Positions 7,540 to 15,808 of a DNA stretch of 64,000 nucleotides are shown one piece after another (the first letter of the stretch is position 1; every line of letters begins with the position of its first letter). Position numbers and translations under genes: made by a program. The notes beneath the pieces were generated by a model. It saw only the letters and a program-made list of their open reading frames with translations, had not been told where the DNA came from and searched no databases. The stretch is from Bacillota bacterium (GTDB lineage Bacteria > Bacillota > Clostridia > Peptostreptococcales > Anaerovoracaceae), in NCBI GenBank assembly GCA_017436705.1, contig JAFSCP010000036.1, forward strand, positions 124,001 to 188,000, in the 5' to 3' direction.

Positions 7540-9066
7540 CTATTTTTTCAGTTCTTTTTTAGCGGCTTTTGCGTCAGACGCATTGCTCTTTCTGTTCTTT
7601 ACAAGCATCCATGATGTAAGCACAACAGCTGCAATCCAGATGCCTTTGCTTAACGGACTTTCAATAAATGCCATCGGATCCATGGAACTTCCGATAAGTG
7701 TGCGCTGGAAGTTTGTTTCAATTAAGCTTCCAAGTACAAATCCGAGAACCATTGGCGCCATGCTGAAACCTGCTTTTACAAGAAGGAAACCTACTGCCCC
7801 GATAATAACAATGAGGAAAAGATTGTAGTAGTTTGCAGATGAAGCATATACACCGCAGATGCAAAGTACAATTACAAACGGGAACAGAATGGATGATGGT
7901 ACAGCAAGGATATATGGGAAGAATTTGCTGCCCAGCAGACCGAATGCCCACATAGCCAAGTTTGATATGATGAGTACTATAAAGAAGAAGTACAGCATAT
8001 CAGGATAATTGGTTACAAAGGTTACCCCTGGGGTCATTCCGTGAATCATCAGCGCGCCGAGGAGAATTGCGGTAACGGAATCCCCCGGGATACCTAATGT
8101 TGTAAGAGGAATCATTGCGCCACCGGTAACAGCGTTGTTGGAAGATTCACATGCAATAATACCCTCCGCTGCACCGTGTCCATACTCTTCAGGATGCTTT
8201 GATGATCTTTTAGCTTCATTATATGCAATCCATGCAGAAATTGTCGGACCAGTACCTGGAATTGCACCAATAACAGTACCGATGAGGCATGATTTAAAAA
8301 GAATCCATTTGCAGTGGATATAGTCCGCAAGTCTAGGCTTATAGAATGTAAAGTCTGTAATAATTTCTTCTTTTTTCTTGCCGATCTGTTCTGCCTTGGC
8401 AAATACTTCAGTAAGTGCAAATAACCCGATGAGACCTGGGATGAGTGAAATTCCAGCCATCATATTTACTGAACCAAAAGTAAATCTGGTCATACCAGTA
8501 ATAGCATCCTGTCCGATCATTGCCATACATAAACCAAGGAGACCGGATGCAATGCCCTTAGGAAGGTCTTTTCCGGAAACACCTGCAAGACAAGTCATGC
8601 CAAGCATTGCAATTGCGAAATATTCGGGTGCTCCGAAGAGATAACCCATTTCGCCGATAAGCGGAGCAAAAAGCATAAGTACAAGTGCTGAGAAAATACC
8701 ACCCATCATTGATGAGGTTACTGAAAGTGATAATGCTTTACCAGCCTGTCCTTTTTCTCTCATCGGATAGCCTTCTACACATGTGGCAGCATTACCCGGC
8801 GCACCAGGTGTGTTGATAAGAATTGCAGGGATAGAGCCTGCATAGTAACCTCCGCAGTAAACACCAAGCAGGAAACCGAAGGCTGTGTATTTGGATAATG
8901 CGAAAGTAAGTGGTGTAAACATTGCCAGCGCAGTTGTTGCTGTAAGGCCAGGTATAGCTCCGAACACGATGCCCACTAAAACACCGAGAATCATGAAAAT
9001 CCATACCTCAGGACTTGCCAGATGTGCAAAGCCGGCAGTAAGATTAGTTAATAATTCCATTGTCAT
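7540..9066 (-). CDS. tctA: TctA, large permease subunit of tripartite tricarboxylate transporter
   Basis: 508 residues with about 11-12 hydrophobic segments. Signature glycine/proline-rich stretches include GIVFGAIPGLTATTALAM and GTVIGAIPGTGPTISAWIAYNEAKR, both typical of TctA. The TTT system imports carboxylates using a cation gradient and an extracytoplasmic binding protein. tctB is 24 bp upstream and the nitroreductase 10 bp downstream. The imported compound could be citrate, another carboxylate or an aromatic acid; the sequence does not decide. Confidence 0.93.
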   Translation of the reverse strand: MTMELLTNLTAGFAHLASPEVWIFMILGVLVGIVFGAIPGLTATTALAMFTPLTFALSKYTAFGFLLGVYCGGYYAGSIPAILINTPGAPGNAATCVEGYPMREKGQAGKALSLSVTSSMMGGIFSALVLMLFAPLIGEMGYLFGAPEYFAIAMLGMTCLAGVSGKDLPKGIASGLLGLCMAMIGQDAITGMTRFTFGSVNMMAGISLIPGLIGLFALTEVFAKAEQIGKKKEEIITDFTFYKPRLADYIHCKWILFKSCLIGTVIGAIPGTGPTISAWIAYNEAKRSSKHPEEYGHGAAEGIIACESSNNAVTGGAMIPLTTLGIPGDSVTAILLGALMIHGMTPGVTFVTNYPDMLYFFFIVLIISNLAMWAFGLLGSKFFPYILAVPSSILFPFVIVLCICGVYASSANYYNLFLIVIIGAVGFLLVKAGFSMAPMVLGFVLGSLIETNFQRTLIGSSMDPMAFIESPLSKGIWIAAVVLTSWMLVKNRKSNASDAKAAKKELKK

Positions 9067-9090
9067 TCTCCTTTTTCAAAGCAGTTCTCA

Positions 9091-9549
9091 TTAGAAATTC
9101 ACATTCATAAATTCCACGAAGAACAAATACAATACCAATGTTCCTGCAATACTGATTATTGCAACCTTTTTCCAGTTTCTTTCTCCAAAAAACCACATCG
9201 ATACGAACAGAAATACCGGAGTTGTAAGTAAAAATCCTACTGCTTTCAGCGCAATAATATAAATAATCATTAATGCAACTACAACAGCAACTTTTACGAG
9301 GTGCATTTCTGTTACTTTGTTAAGCAATGCTTGAACACCCTCATCTTTTTTCATCATTTTAATCAGTGTTCTTACAAATATGATTGCTCCGCATATAAAG
9401 ATAAGTGCAAAAACTGCACGTGGATATGTTTTTACAGAAACACCTGCTGCAGCTGATGATTCCTTCCAGGTAGAAGTTTCATACCATCCCCATAGTGAGA
9501 AAAGCATTAACACTACACCTGATATAATGTCTATATATTTCTTTTTCAT
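9091..9549 (-). CDS. tctB: TctB, small permease subunit of tripartite tricarboxylate transporter
   Basis: 152 residues with four predicted membrane segments (about 7-23, 44-61, 84-104 and 112-150). Size, hydrophobicity and position between tctC and tctA identify it; the TctB sequence itself is poorly conserved. It forms the membrane complex with TctA. A 107-bp gap with a stable hairpin separates it from tctC, which probably sets different expression levels for the two parts. Confidence 0.85.
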   Translation of the reverse strand: MKKKYIDIISGVVLMLFSLWGWYETSTWKESSAAAGVSVKTYPRAVFALIFICGAIIFVRTLIKMMKKDEGVQALLNKVTEMHLVKVAVVVALMIIYIIALKAVGFLLTTPVFLFVSMWFFGERNWKKVAIISIAGTLVLYLFFVEFMNVNF

Positions 9550-9614
9550 TGTCTTCTCCTAACGCTCGTCTACATAATTTTCGTTAGTTTATAATTTTAA
9601 AAGGTTTTAAATTT

Positions 9615-9645
9615 TGTGCTGGTGCGCACAAAACACACCAGCACA
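9615..9645 (-). promoter_or_regulatory. Intercistronic hairpin after tctC
   Basis: TGTGCTGGTG and CACCAGCACA form a perfect 10-bp stem with an 11-nt loop just after the tctC stop. The following bases are only weakly U-rich, so it may be a leaky terminator or an RNA-stabilising stem. Such hairpins commonly allow more binding protein than permease to be made. Confidence 0.65.
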
Positions 9646-9655
9646 TTTTAAAATA

Positions 9656-10615
9656 TTATTCAATTACGCCTAAATCTTTAAGAATACCTTCGTATAATGC
9701 GAAGTCATCGCCGATTCTTCCTGCGAAATCAGCTGCACCGATATAGGTCATTGGGAACTTAAGAGATTCAAAGTTCTTGATTACATCTTCATTTTCCATA
9801 GCAGTTCCGATTGCACTTGAAAGAGCTTCAGTTACAGCAGGATCCATATCAGCAGGACCAACGAAACAGAAGTATACGGATGCTGGGAAGTCATAGCCTA
9901 ATTCCTTTAATGTAGGTACGTCTGGATATGCAGGGTCTCTTTCTTCACCTGTTACAGCTAATACTCTTACATCACCGTTTGCTGTGTATGGAGCATAAGT
10001 TGGAAGATTTACGCTCATGAAATCAATATGTCCGCCGATAAGTTCAGCAATAGCTGCTGGTGAGCTGCTGTTTGGAGAGTGATTCCATGTGTTTCCTTCT
10101 GCCTGAGCAATAGCGGCAGCAAGAAGGTGTGGTGTGGAGTTTGCACCAGGTGTTGAGTAAGTTAAAGGACCTTCTGCAGCAACTAAATCAGCAAGAGTCT
10201 GATATTCGCTGTCGCCAGCAACTGCAATACCGATCTGGATTTCAGATACGATAGCAATTGGAGTAGTAGTATCCCACTTATAACCTACTTCGTTTACTTC
10301 AGGGTTGATTAAGTAACCGCCGTTGGAGCAGATAGCCAGTGTATAACCGTCTGCAGCGCTGTTTACAGCCTGGGAAGTACCTGTAGTACCGCCACCACCT
10401 TCAACGTTCTGTACTACAACATTAACACCGAGGTCAGTGCTGAGCTGTGTGCTGAGTGCACGAGCAAGTAAGTCAGTAGTACCGCCAGCTGCGTAAGGAA
10501 CGATAAGAGTGATGTCCTTTGATGGGAATTCATCTGCAGGAGCAGGTTCATCTCCACATGCTGTGAAACTGAATACCATTACTAATGCAAGCAATAATAC
10601 TAAAAATTTCTTCAT
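9656..10615 (-). CDS. tctC: TctC/Bug-family substrate-binding lipoprotein
   Basis: 319 residues. A lipoprotein signal peptide ends in FSFTAC, with the lipid-modified cysteine near residue 20. The mature part starts with a PADEFPSKDITLIVPYAAGGTTDLLAR segment, the classic TctC/Bug opening that binds the carboxylate of the ligand. The protein captures substrate outside the membrane and delivers it to TctAB. It is the second gene of the operon, after the cyclase gene. The binding-site specificity cannot be read from sequence. Confidence 0.93.
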   Translation of the reverse strand: MKKFLVLLLALVMVFSFTACGDEPAPADEFPSKDITLIVPYAAGGTTDLLARALSTQLSTDLGVNVVVQNVEGGGGTTGTSQAVNSAADGYTLAICSNGGYLINPEVNEVGYKWDTTTPIAIVSEIQIGIAVAGDSEYQTLADLVAAEGPLTYSTPGANSTPHLLAAAIAQAEGNTWNHSPNSSSPAAIAELIGGHIDFMSVNLPTYAPYTANGDVRVLAVTGEERDPAYPDVPTLKELGYDFPASVYFCFVGPADMDPAVTEALSSAIGTAMENEDVIKNFESLKFPMTYIGAADFAGRIGDDFALYEGILKDLGVIE

Positions 10616-10662
10616 TTTTTCTCCTCCTAAAATTATAAATTTATCTGAACAAATTGCTCATT

Positions 10663-11463
10663 CTATTTCTGTTCCGGAACGAAAGCAACTACTCTCGCCC
10701 AGCCTGCACTTGCTGCAGTTATTTTTACCGGAAAACAGCAGATATAGAAATCTTTTTCCGGAACTTTATCCAGATTGGCCAGTTTTTCAATGTGTGAATA
10801 ACTGTAATCAATTCCAGCTCTGTGTGCTTCCCAGAGCATTGAATCATCTGGATTTTCAGCATATTTTTCCTTTGTCATACGGAAAGGAATATCGAATCCC
10901 GGTGAATCAACACCGATAACCTTGACACCCTGATCAAGAATGTATTTTACTGATTCTGCACTCATTCCCGGGTGGGAACCCCAGTATTCCTTAGTAGTAA
11001 AGGTCTTGTCTGTATCAAATCTGACACATACAATATCACCATAGCTGAGCTTATAATCCAGCTTATCCAAAGCCTGTTTGACATCTTCAGCACTTACTGT
11101 TTCGCCAGCTTTTTTATGTGTCATATTGAGTACTACGCCACGTCCGAAATACCATTCAAGCGGACATTCATCAATTGTAAGTGATGGTTTTCCATCAGAT
11201 ACAGGATAATAATGATATGGTGCATCAACATGAGTTCCTGCATGGGTTGAAGTTTTTATACGTTCAGTCCCCCAACCATATCCACCCATCAGATTTTCCT
11301 TTTCACATCCAAAATATCCGCTTACGAGTGGAACTGTATCTTCATGATCTAAATATTTTATTTCTGCTGCCAGACTTTCCGCCATTACCGGAGCCATTTC
11401 TCCTTCTACAGGATTCTGGATTGGAACAGAAAGATCCACCAGCTTCATACCTTCAAAGGGCAT
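10663..11463 (-). CDS. Cyclase-family metal hydrolase (kynurenine formamidase-like)
   Basis: 266 residues. The metal-binding signature appears as STHAGTHVDAPYHYYP, the HxGTHxDxPxH motif of the cyclase family (Pfam PF04199). Members hydrolyse amide or ester bonds, for example N-formylkynurenine or isatin. It is the first gene of the TTT operon and is divergent from lysR. It may process the compound that the transporter imports. The family contains many different activities, so no exact substrate is claimed. Confidence 0.82.
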   Translation of the reverse strand: MPFEGMKLVDLSVPIQNPVEGEMAPVMAESLAAEIKYLDHEDTVPLVSGYFGCEKENLMGGYGWGTERIKTSTHAGTHVDAPYHYYPVSDGKPSLTIDECPLEWYFGRGVVLNMTHKKAGETVSAEDVKQALDKLDYKLSYGDIVCVRFDTDKTFTTKEYWGSHPGMSAESVKYILDQGVKVIGVDSPGFDIPFRMTKEKYAENPDDSMLWEAHRAGIDYSYSHIEKLANLDKVPEKDFYICCFPVKITAASAGWARVVAFVPEQK

Positions 11464-11559
11464 TTTTATACCTCCTCTTATATAATAATTATTACACCTC
11501 TTATTTCCTTGATTTTACTCCCGTTGTTAAAGTTTTGTCCATTTCAATATATATAACTG

Positions 11560-11581
11560 CTGTTTACTTGCATATAAACAG
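11560..11581. promoter_or_regulatory. Candidate LysR operator
   Basis: A perfect 7-bp inverted repeat, CTGTTTA-N8-TAAACAG, lies in the gap between the divergent cyclase and lysR genes, about 37 bp before the lysR ATG. The spacing and T/A ends fit the T-N11-A type of LysR-family sites. It is the only clear dyad in this 154-bp gap. Confidence 0.45.
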
Positions 11582-11617
11582 AAAATGTGTTAATATTTAA
11601 ATAGGAGGTAACAGAAT

Positions 11618-12508
11618 ATGGAATTATTACAGTTAAAATACTTTCTTGAACTTTCAAAGACAGAACATTTACGCAGAACTGCGGAAGAAATGATTGTAAC
11701 TCCTTCTGCTATCAGTACCAGCATTTCCCGGCTGGAAAACGAGCTTGGAGTTAAACTTTTTGACCGTGATGGCAGAAAAATAAGACTCAACGAATTCGGA
11801 AAAACTTATGCAAAATACATACAGCAGATGTTCGATGCATTGGATAATGCCAATGCCAGTCTGAATGAACTTACTAATACTGAAAAAACAACAATCTCTG
11901 TTTATGCTGTTAACCCTTTCTTATGGAACAATGCGCTTCAGGCATTCAGAAATACATATCCGGAAATATCGGTTGCACTTTTTGCTTTGGATGCAGGTAC
12001 GGACAGCACATCAGCCTCATCTCACTCTTACTCCAATGCAGATTTTTACTTATCAGCACCGGATACAATGCCAGATATTGAATTGGAATCTGAACTGCTT
12101 ACTCACTCTGAACTGCTTCTGGCGGTTTCTCCGAATCACTGGCTTGCCGACAGAAAAAGCATCAGTTTATCTGAAGCTAAAGATGAATGGTTTATCAATT
12201 CTCCACATAGTACAAGCTTCCGTAAATTCTGTGATGACCTTTGCCAGTCTGCTGGATTCACGCCAAAATCCAGTATTGAATGTGACTATGTAATACGTCC
12301 GCGAATGCTCATAAACGAAAATATGGTCTGTATTGCCACATCACTGGGTCGTCAGAGCAAACTATATGACGGAACAGTAATGATACCAATCGTTGACCCG
12401 CCTGCATCGCGTCCCTTCTATATTTTCTGGAACAAAAACAGATATCAGACGAAGAATGCCATAGCATTTAAAGATTTCATGGTTCAGTACTGTAAAGAAA
12501 ATTTTTAA
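11618..12508 (+). CDS. LysR-family transcriptional regulator
   Basis: 296 residues. The N-terminal 60 residues form the winged helix-turn-helix (LKYFLELSKTEHLRRTAEEM followed by AISTSISRLENELGVKLFDR). The rest is the two-lobed effector domain. It is divergent from the cyclase-tct operon, the standard layout for a regulator of a neighbouring pathway, with a dyad between the two. AATAGGAGGTAACAGAAT precedes the ATG. The inducer is presumably the transported carboxylate or a metabolite of it. Confidence 0.9.
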   Translation: MELLQLKYFLELSKTEHLRRTAEEMIVTPSAISTSISRLENELGVKLFDRDGRKIRLNEFGKTYAKYIQQMFDALDNANASLNELTNTEKTTISVYAVNPFLWNNALQAFRNTYPEISVALFALDAGTDSTSASSHSYSNADFYLSAPDTMPDIELESELLTHSELLLAVSPNHWLADRKSISLSEAKDEWFINSPHSTSFRKFCDDLCQSAGFTPKSSIECDYVIRPRMLINENMVCIATSLGRQSKLYDGTVMIPIVDPPASRPFYIFWNKNRYQTKNAIAFKDFMVQYCKENF

Positions 12509-12514
12509 CAAAAA

Positions 12515-12540
12515 AACAACCTTGTTTTCACAAGGTTGTT
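12515..12540. terminator. Bidirectional terminator between lysR and the second nitroreductase
   Basis: AACAACCTTG and its complement form a 10-bp stem with loop TTTTCA, flanked by an A-run on the left and TTTGTTTG on the right. It can serve both convergent genes. The stem is the same as in the terminator after the first nitroreductase. Confidence 0.85.
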
Positions 12541-12555
12541 TTTGTTTGAAAATAC

Positions 12556-13290
12556 TTATCTCCCAAGGAATCCATTCTTTCTCAGCACGAATCCAACTTC
12601 ATCTCTGGTCTTTGCCATCATAAGCTGGCCGCACTGCTGGCTCCAGGTGTTTGTGTTCTTTCCCCTGGTTCTTTCGGTGTAATAGTCCTTCACTCTGGCA
12701 TTGTACTCTTCCATCATTTCATCGTTGCCGTCTTCAGTATAAGTATCAATCTTGTGAACAATTGCCTGCGGAAGTCTTGGTTTGAGACCAGGATTGTCAT
12801 CAGGATGTCCGAGGCAGAGAGCGAATAAAGGTGCTACCTGTTCAGGAAGCTGGAAAGTATCGATGAGCTTCTGAACATCATTTCTGATGCCGCCTACGAT
12901 TACGCCGCCAAGGCCCATGCTTTCAGTAGCTGTGAATGCATTCTGTGCTGCCAGAGCTGCATCGATAACTGCAACAGTATAGCATTCTGTATTTGTTAAT
13001 ACATCTTTATCAATTCCGTCAAAATACTTGCCGCTTCTGTGCAGGTCCGCGCAGAAAAGCAATACAAGCGGCGCAGTTACAGTCCACTTCTGTCCGCCGG
13101 AGCATTCTTTAAGAACTTCTCGCTTTGCAGGGTCACGTACTTCAATGATTGAATATGCCTGAAAATGGCTGGAAGTAGATGCCATCTGTGCACACTGTAC
13201 GATTGTATCAACCTGTTCCTGTGTGATTGGCTCATCTGTATATTTTCTTATTGATGTATGATTCAACATCTGTTCTGTAATCTGATTCAT
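12556..13290 (-). CDS. Nitroreductase family FMN oxidoreductase (NfrA/NfsA type), copy 2
   Basis: 244 residues. The start is the ATG at 13288-13290, preceded by AGGAGGAACT; a longer frame upstream would run into obg antisense sequence and is rejected. Residues 27-195 differ from copy 1 at only about five positions, while the first 26 and last 48 residues differ at many. All FMN-contact features of copy 1 are kept. It has its own promoter and terminator, so the two isoenzymes can be expressed separately. This copy is convergent with lysR and outside the tct operon. Confidence 0.85.
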   Translation of the reverse strand: MNQITEQMLNHTSIRKYTDEPITQEQVDTIVQCAQMASTSSHFQAYSIIEVRDPAKREVLKECSGGQKWTVTAPLVLLFCADLHRSGKYFDGIDKDVLTNTECYTVAVIDAALAAQNAFTATESMGLGGVIVGGIRNDVQKLIDTFQLPEQVAPLFALCLGHPDDNPGLKPRLPQAIVHKIDTYTEDGNDEMMEEYNARVKDYYTERTRGKNTNTWSQQCGQLMMAKTRDEVGFVLRKNGFLGR

Positions 13291-13321
13291 AGTTCCTCCT
13301 GATGTTTGTTTTATTACCATT

Positions 13322-13350
13322 ATTGTACCAAGATTCCCGGTTTTATTCAA
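13322..13350 (-). promoter_or_regulatory. Sigma-A promoter for the second nitroreductase
   Basis: TTGAAT (13345-13350), a 17-bp spacer and TACAAT (13322-13327) on the minus strand, about 30 bp upstream of the start codon and directly after the obg terminator. Confidence 0.6.
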
Positions 13351-13355
13351 TAAAA

Positions 13356-13384
13356 AATCCTCCGGATCTGTTTTCCGGAGGATT
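13356..13384 (-). terminator. Terminator of the rplU-rpmA-obg operon
   Basis: AATCCTCCGG and CCGGAGGATT form a 10-bp GC-rich stem with a 9-nt loop, followed by a U-run on the minus strand, 40 bp after the obg stop. Confidence 0.9.
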
Positions 13385-13423
13385 CCTGTGTTGTTGACGT
13401 CTGTTATGTGGAAAATTTCCAGT

Positions 13424-14725
13424 TTAGAACTCGTCGTAATATTCGAGTTCGTAGTTGTGAATTCTGATGATGTCGCCTTCTTCCAGCCCCATTTCCTTGA
13501 GCTGTTCGATGGCACCATTCTTTTCGATATACTTGTAAAGATATCTGAGGGAACCCATGTCGTTGAAGTTTGTGGAGTTGAAAATCTTGGTGAGCTGCTT
13601 TCCTTCGATGGTGAAAACGCCTGCTTCTTCGTCGTAATCAACGTAGATATCGCGGTAAGTAGGATCGTTTTCTTCTGCTTCAAAGTCAAAGTATTCAGCA
13701 GGATCTTCTTCCTCAACCGGATTAGCTTCTACTGCACGGAGTTCCTGAAGTGCTGCAGAAAGCAGTTCCTGCACACCCATATCAAGCGGTGCGGACATCG
13801 GGAATACCTTATATCCCTTTCCTTCAACATACTCCTTGAATTCGATATATTTCGGATCATCTTCCTCAATCATATCAATCTTGTTTGCAGCAACAAGCAT
13901 TGGTTTCTTAAGGATTCTAGGGCTGTATGCTTCCAGCTCCCTGTTGATTTTTTCAAAGTCATCAATAGGGCTGCGGCCTTCGCTGCCGGACACATCCACA
14001 ACGTGAATGAGCACCTTGGTTCTTTCGATGTGCTTGAGAAACTTGAATCCCATGCCAAGGCCTTCGCTGGCACCTTCAATGATACCCGCAATATCAGCCA
14101 TTACGAAGCTTTCATCGTAAATCTGCACAACCCCAAGGTTAGGGTCAATTGTTGTGAAGTGATAGTTGGCAATCTTAGGCTGAGCACTTGTGGAAATTGC
14201 CAGAAGTGATGATTTACCTACGTTAGGGAAACCAACAAGTCCAACGTCCGCAATAAGCTTCAGCTCCAGAATTACATTTCTTTCTTTAGCAGCGCCGCCT
14301 GCTTCAGCGAAGTTAGGTGCCTGACGCACGGAGTTCTTGAAGTGTACATTACCCTTACCGCCTCTGCCGCCTTTTGCTGCCACAAATTTTTCTCCATCCT
14401 CTACCAGGTCCTTCATAATCTTTCCTGTTTCCTGGTCGAGAATTACTGTTCCCATAGGAACTTTTATGATAAGGTCTTCACCGTCTTTGCCAAAACGTTT
14501 CTTTTTCATACCGTTCTGGCCGGCTTCTGCCTCATATTTTCTCTTATATTTAAAGTCCATGAGAGTTCTCAGGTTTCTGTCGGCCTGGAAAATTACATCT
14601 CCGCCGTCTCCGCCGTCTCCGCCATCCGGACCGCCCTGCGGTACGAAAGGTTCTCTTCTGAAAGTAACAGCACCATCGCCGCCCTTTCCGGACTTAATTA
14701 TAATCTTGGCTCTATCTACAAACAT
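13424..14725 (-). CDS. obg: Obg, ribosome-associated GTPase
   Basis: 433 residues. The glycine-rich Obg fold occupies about 1-158 (GGPDGGDGGDGGDV). The G domain follows, with GFPNVGKSSLL as G1, DIAGIIEGAS as G3 and ANKIDMIE as G4. A C-terminal OCT domain (about 350-433) is present, as usual in Firmicutes. Obg acts in 50S assembly and stress signalling. It follows rpmA, the common order rplU-rpmA-obg, with a terminator-like hairpin between rpmA and obg that may reduce its expression. Confidence 0.96.
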   Translation of the reverse strand: MFVDRAKIIIKSGKGGDGAVTFRREPFVPQGGPDGGDGGDGGDVIFQADRNLRTLMDFKYKRKYEAEAGQNGMKKKRFGKDGEDLIIKVPMGTVILDQETGKIMKDLVEDGEKFVAAKGGRGGKGNVHFKNSVRQAPNFAEAGGAAKERNVILELKLIADVGLVGFPNVGKSSLLAISTSAQPKIANYHFTTIDPNLGVVQIYDESFVMADIAGIIEGASEGLGMGFKFLKHIERTKVLIHVVDVSGSEGRSPIDDFEKINRELEAYSPRILKKPMLVAANKIDMIEEDDPKYIEFKEYVEGKGYKVFPMSAPLDMGVQELLSAALQELRAVEANPVEEEDPAEYFDFEAEENDPTYRDIYVDYDEEAGVFTIEGKQLTKIFNSTNFNDMGSLRYLYKYIEKNGAIEQLKEMGLEEGDIIRIHNYELEYYDEF

Positions 14726-14756
14726 TTTTAAGAACCTCCTTTATACGATACAAAAA

Positions 14757-14780
14757 GCCCCTGTAATTACGTACAGGGGC
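14757..14780 (-). terminator. Terminator/attenuator between rpmA and obg
   Basis: GCCCCTGTA and TACAGGGGC form a perfect 9-bp stem with a 6-nt loop, followed by UUUUUG on the minus strand. As obg has no clear promoter of its own, the hairpin probably allows partial read-through and keeps Obg far below ribosomal protein levels. Confidence 0.8.
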
Positions 14781-14792
14781 ATGAAAAACTAA

Positions 14793-15053
14793 TTAAGCTT
14801 CCTTTGGATAAACACTAACCTGTTTTCTAGTCTTATCTTTTCTTTCGAACTTAACTGTTCCTTCAATCATAGCAAATAAAGTATCATCTCCGCCGATACC
14901 TACATTGTTGCCTGGGTGGAACTTAGTTCCTCTCTGTCTAACTAAAATGCTTCCAGCGCTTACAAACTGACCGTCACCAGCCTTAAGTCCAAGACGTTTG
15001 GACTCGGAATCACGACCGTTCTTAGAGCTACCTACACCTTTTTTACTTGCCAT
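14793..15053 (-). CDS. rpmA: 50S ribosomal protein L27 (no cleavable N-terminal extension)
   Basis: 86 residues starting [15 protein letters not shown], with KFHPGNNVG later. L27 reaches the peptidyl transferase centre with its N-terminal tail. In most Firmicutes the gene encodes about nine extra residues that the Prp protease removes, and prp lies between rplU and rpmA. Here the start codon has AGGAGG at proper distance, no upstream in-frame start, and only 30 bp separate it from rplU. Both the extension and prp are therefore absent at this locus. Confidence 0.95.
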   Translation of the reverse strand: MASKKGVGSSKNGRDSESKRLGLKAGDGQFVSAGSILVRQRGTKFHPGNNVGIGGDDTLFAMIEGTVKFERKDKTRKQVSVYPKEA

Positions 15054-15083
15054 AAAAAGTACCTCCTAACTATATAAGATCAA

Positions 15084-15584
15084 TTACTTTAATGCTGCTT
15101 CAATAGCTTCGATGATTACAGCCTTAGTAGCCTTTTCGTCGATAGCGATATTGTTTTCGTTAGCAAAAGCAATCAGTTCGTCTTTCTTCATTGAAGCGGA
15201 AACCTTCTTAGCAGGCTTTGCTTCTTCAACTACAGCTTCTACAGCTTCAGCCTTTGGAGCTTCCTTTTTAGGAGCTGCTCCAGTTAAGGATTCGATCTTA
15301 ACCATTGTGTATGGCTGTCTGTGACCCTGTTTCTTTCTGTAGTCCTTCTTAGCCTTATACTTGAAGATAATTACCTTCTGGCCCTTTCCGTTTTCTACAA
15401 CGCTGCCTGTTACAACGTCTCCAGTGTAAGGAGCACCAACCTTGATATCCTTACCTTCGCCTAATACGAGTACCTTGTCGAATGCAACTGTTTCACCAGC
15501 TTCTACGTTTAATTTTTCAACTGTGATTACGTCGCCTTCCTGTACTCTGTACTGCTTTCCACCAGTTTCAATTACTGCGTACAT
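15084..15584 (-). CDS. rplU: 50S ribosomal protein L21 with C-terminal extension
   Basis: 166 residues, about 60 more than the usual 103. The first 103 residues are a normal L21 ([17 protein letters not shown], later [14 protein letters not shown]). Then comes a linker rich in Ala, Glu, Pro and Lys (about 106-130). It ends in a small compact segment, [20 protein letters not shown] onward, that resembles SAP/HeH or Rho-N-type helical modules, which often bind nucleic acid. The gene is first in the rplU-rpmA-obg operon and has a strong promoter and a structured leader. The extension's role is unknown. Confidence 0.93.
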   Translation of the reverse strand: MYAVIETGGKQYRVQEGDVITVEKLNVEAGETVAFDKVLVLGEGKDIKVGAPYTGDVVTGSVVENGKGQKVIIFKYKAKKDYRKKQGHRQPYTMVKIESLTGAAPKKEAPKAEAVEAVVEEAKPAKKVSASMKKDELIAFANENNIAIDEKATKAVIIEAIEAALK

Positions 15585-15667
15585 TATTTTTTATCCTCCT
15601 CTATCCAGTCTCGCCATTGTAGGTGGCCTTATTGCACTTCAAAAAAACCTATTCTGCGCGGCTCAAC
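15585..15667 (-). promoter_or_regulatory. Probable L21 leader (5' UTR of rplU)
   Basis: About 80 nt lie between the predicted transcription start and the rplU ATG, and they contain short complementary segments such as GGCCA...TGGC. Firmicutes often have an autoregulatory L21 leader RNA at this position. The match to that family was not verified; position and length are the main support. Confidence 0.45.
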
Positions 15668-15673
15668 TCAGTT

Positions 15674-15702
15674 ATAATAACATTGAAATTACTTAATGTC
15701 AA
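15674..15702 (-). promoter_or_regulatory. Strong sigma-A promoter for rplU-rpmA-obg
   Basis: TTGACA (15697-15702), a 17-bp spacer and TATTAT (15674-15679) on the minus strand. Near-consensus, as expected for ribosomal protein genes. Confidence 0.85.
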
Positions 15703-15735
15703 GGGTTTTTTAAAATTTTTTCGGACAAAATTTCA

Positions 15736-15766
15736 AGGACCCGTACATTAAACTACAGGTCCTTTT
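15736..15766. terminator. Hairpin terminator after recA
   Basis: AAGGACCTGTA pairs with the opposing TGTACGGGTCCTT arm (one mismatched pair), with a short loop. The U-run on the minus strand is modest (GAAATTTTG); on the plus strand it is better. It lies about 45 bp past the recA stop and probably ends the recA transcript. Confidence 0.6.
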
Positions 15767-15808
15767 GTTTTATTTTTTGCTTCAGATATTATATCACAAA
15801 ATATTCAG

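Noticed and set aside
13291-13716. N-terminal extension of the second nitroreductase by about 140 residues
   Set aside because: The frame runs antisense through the end of obg and through its terminator, and the ATG at 13288-13290 has a perfect ribosome binding site.
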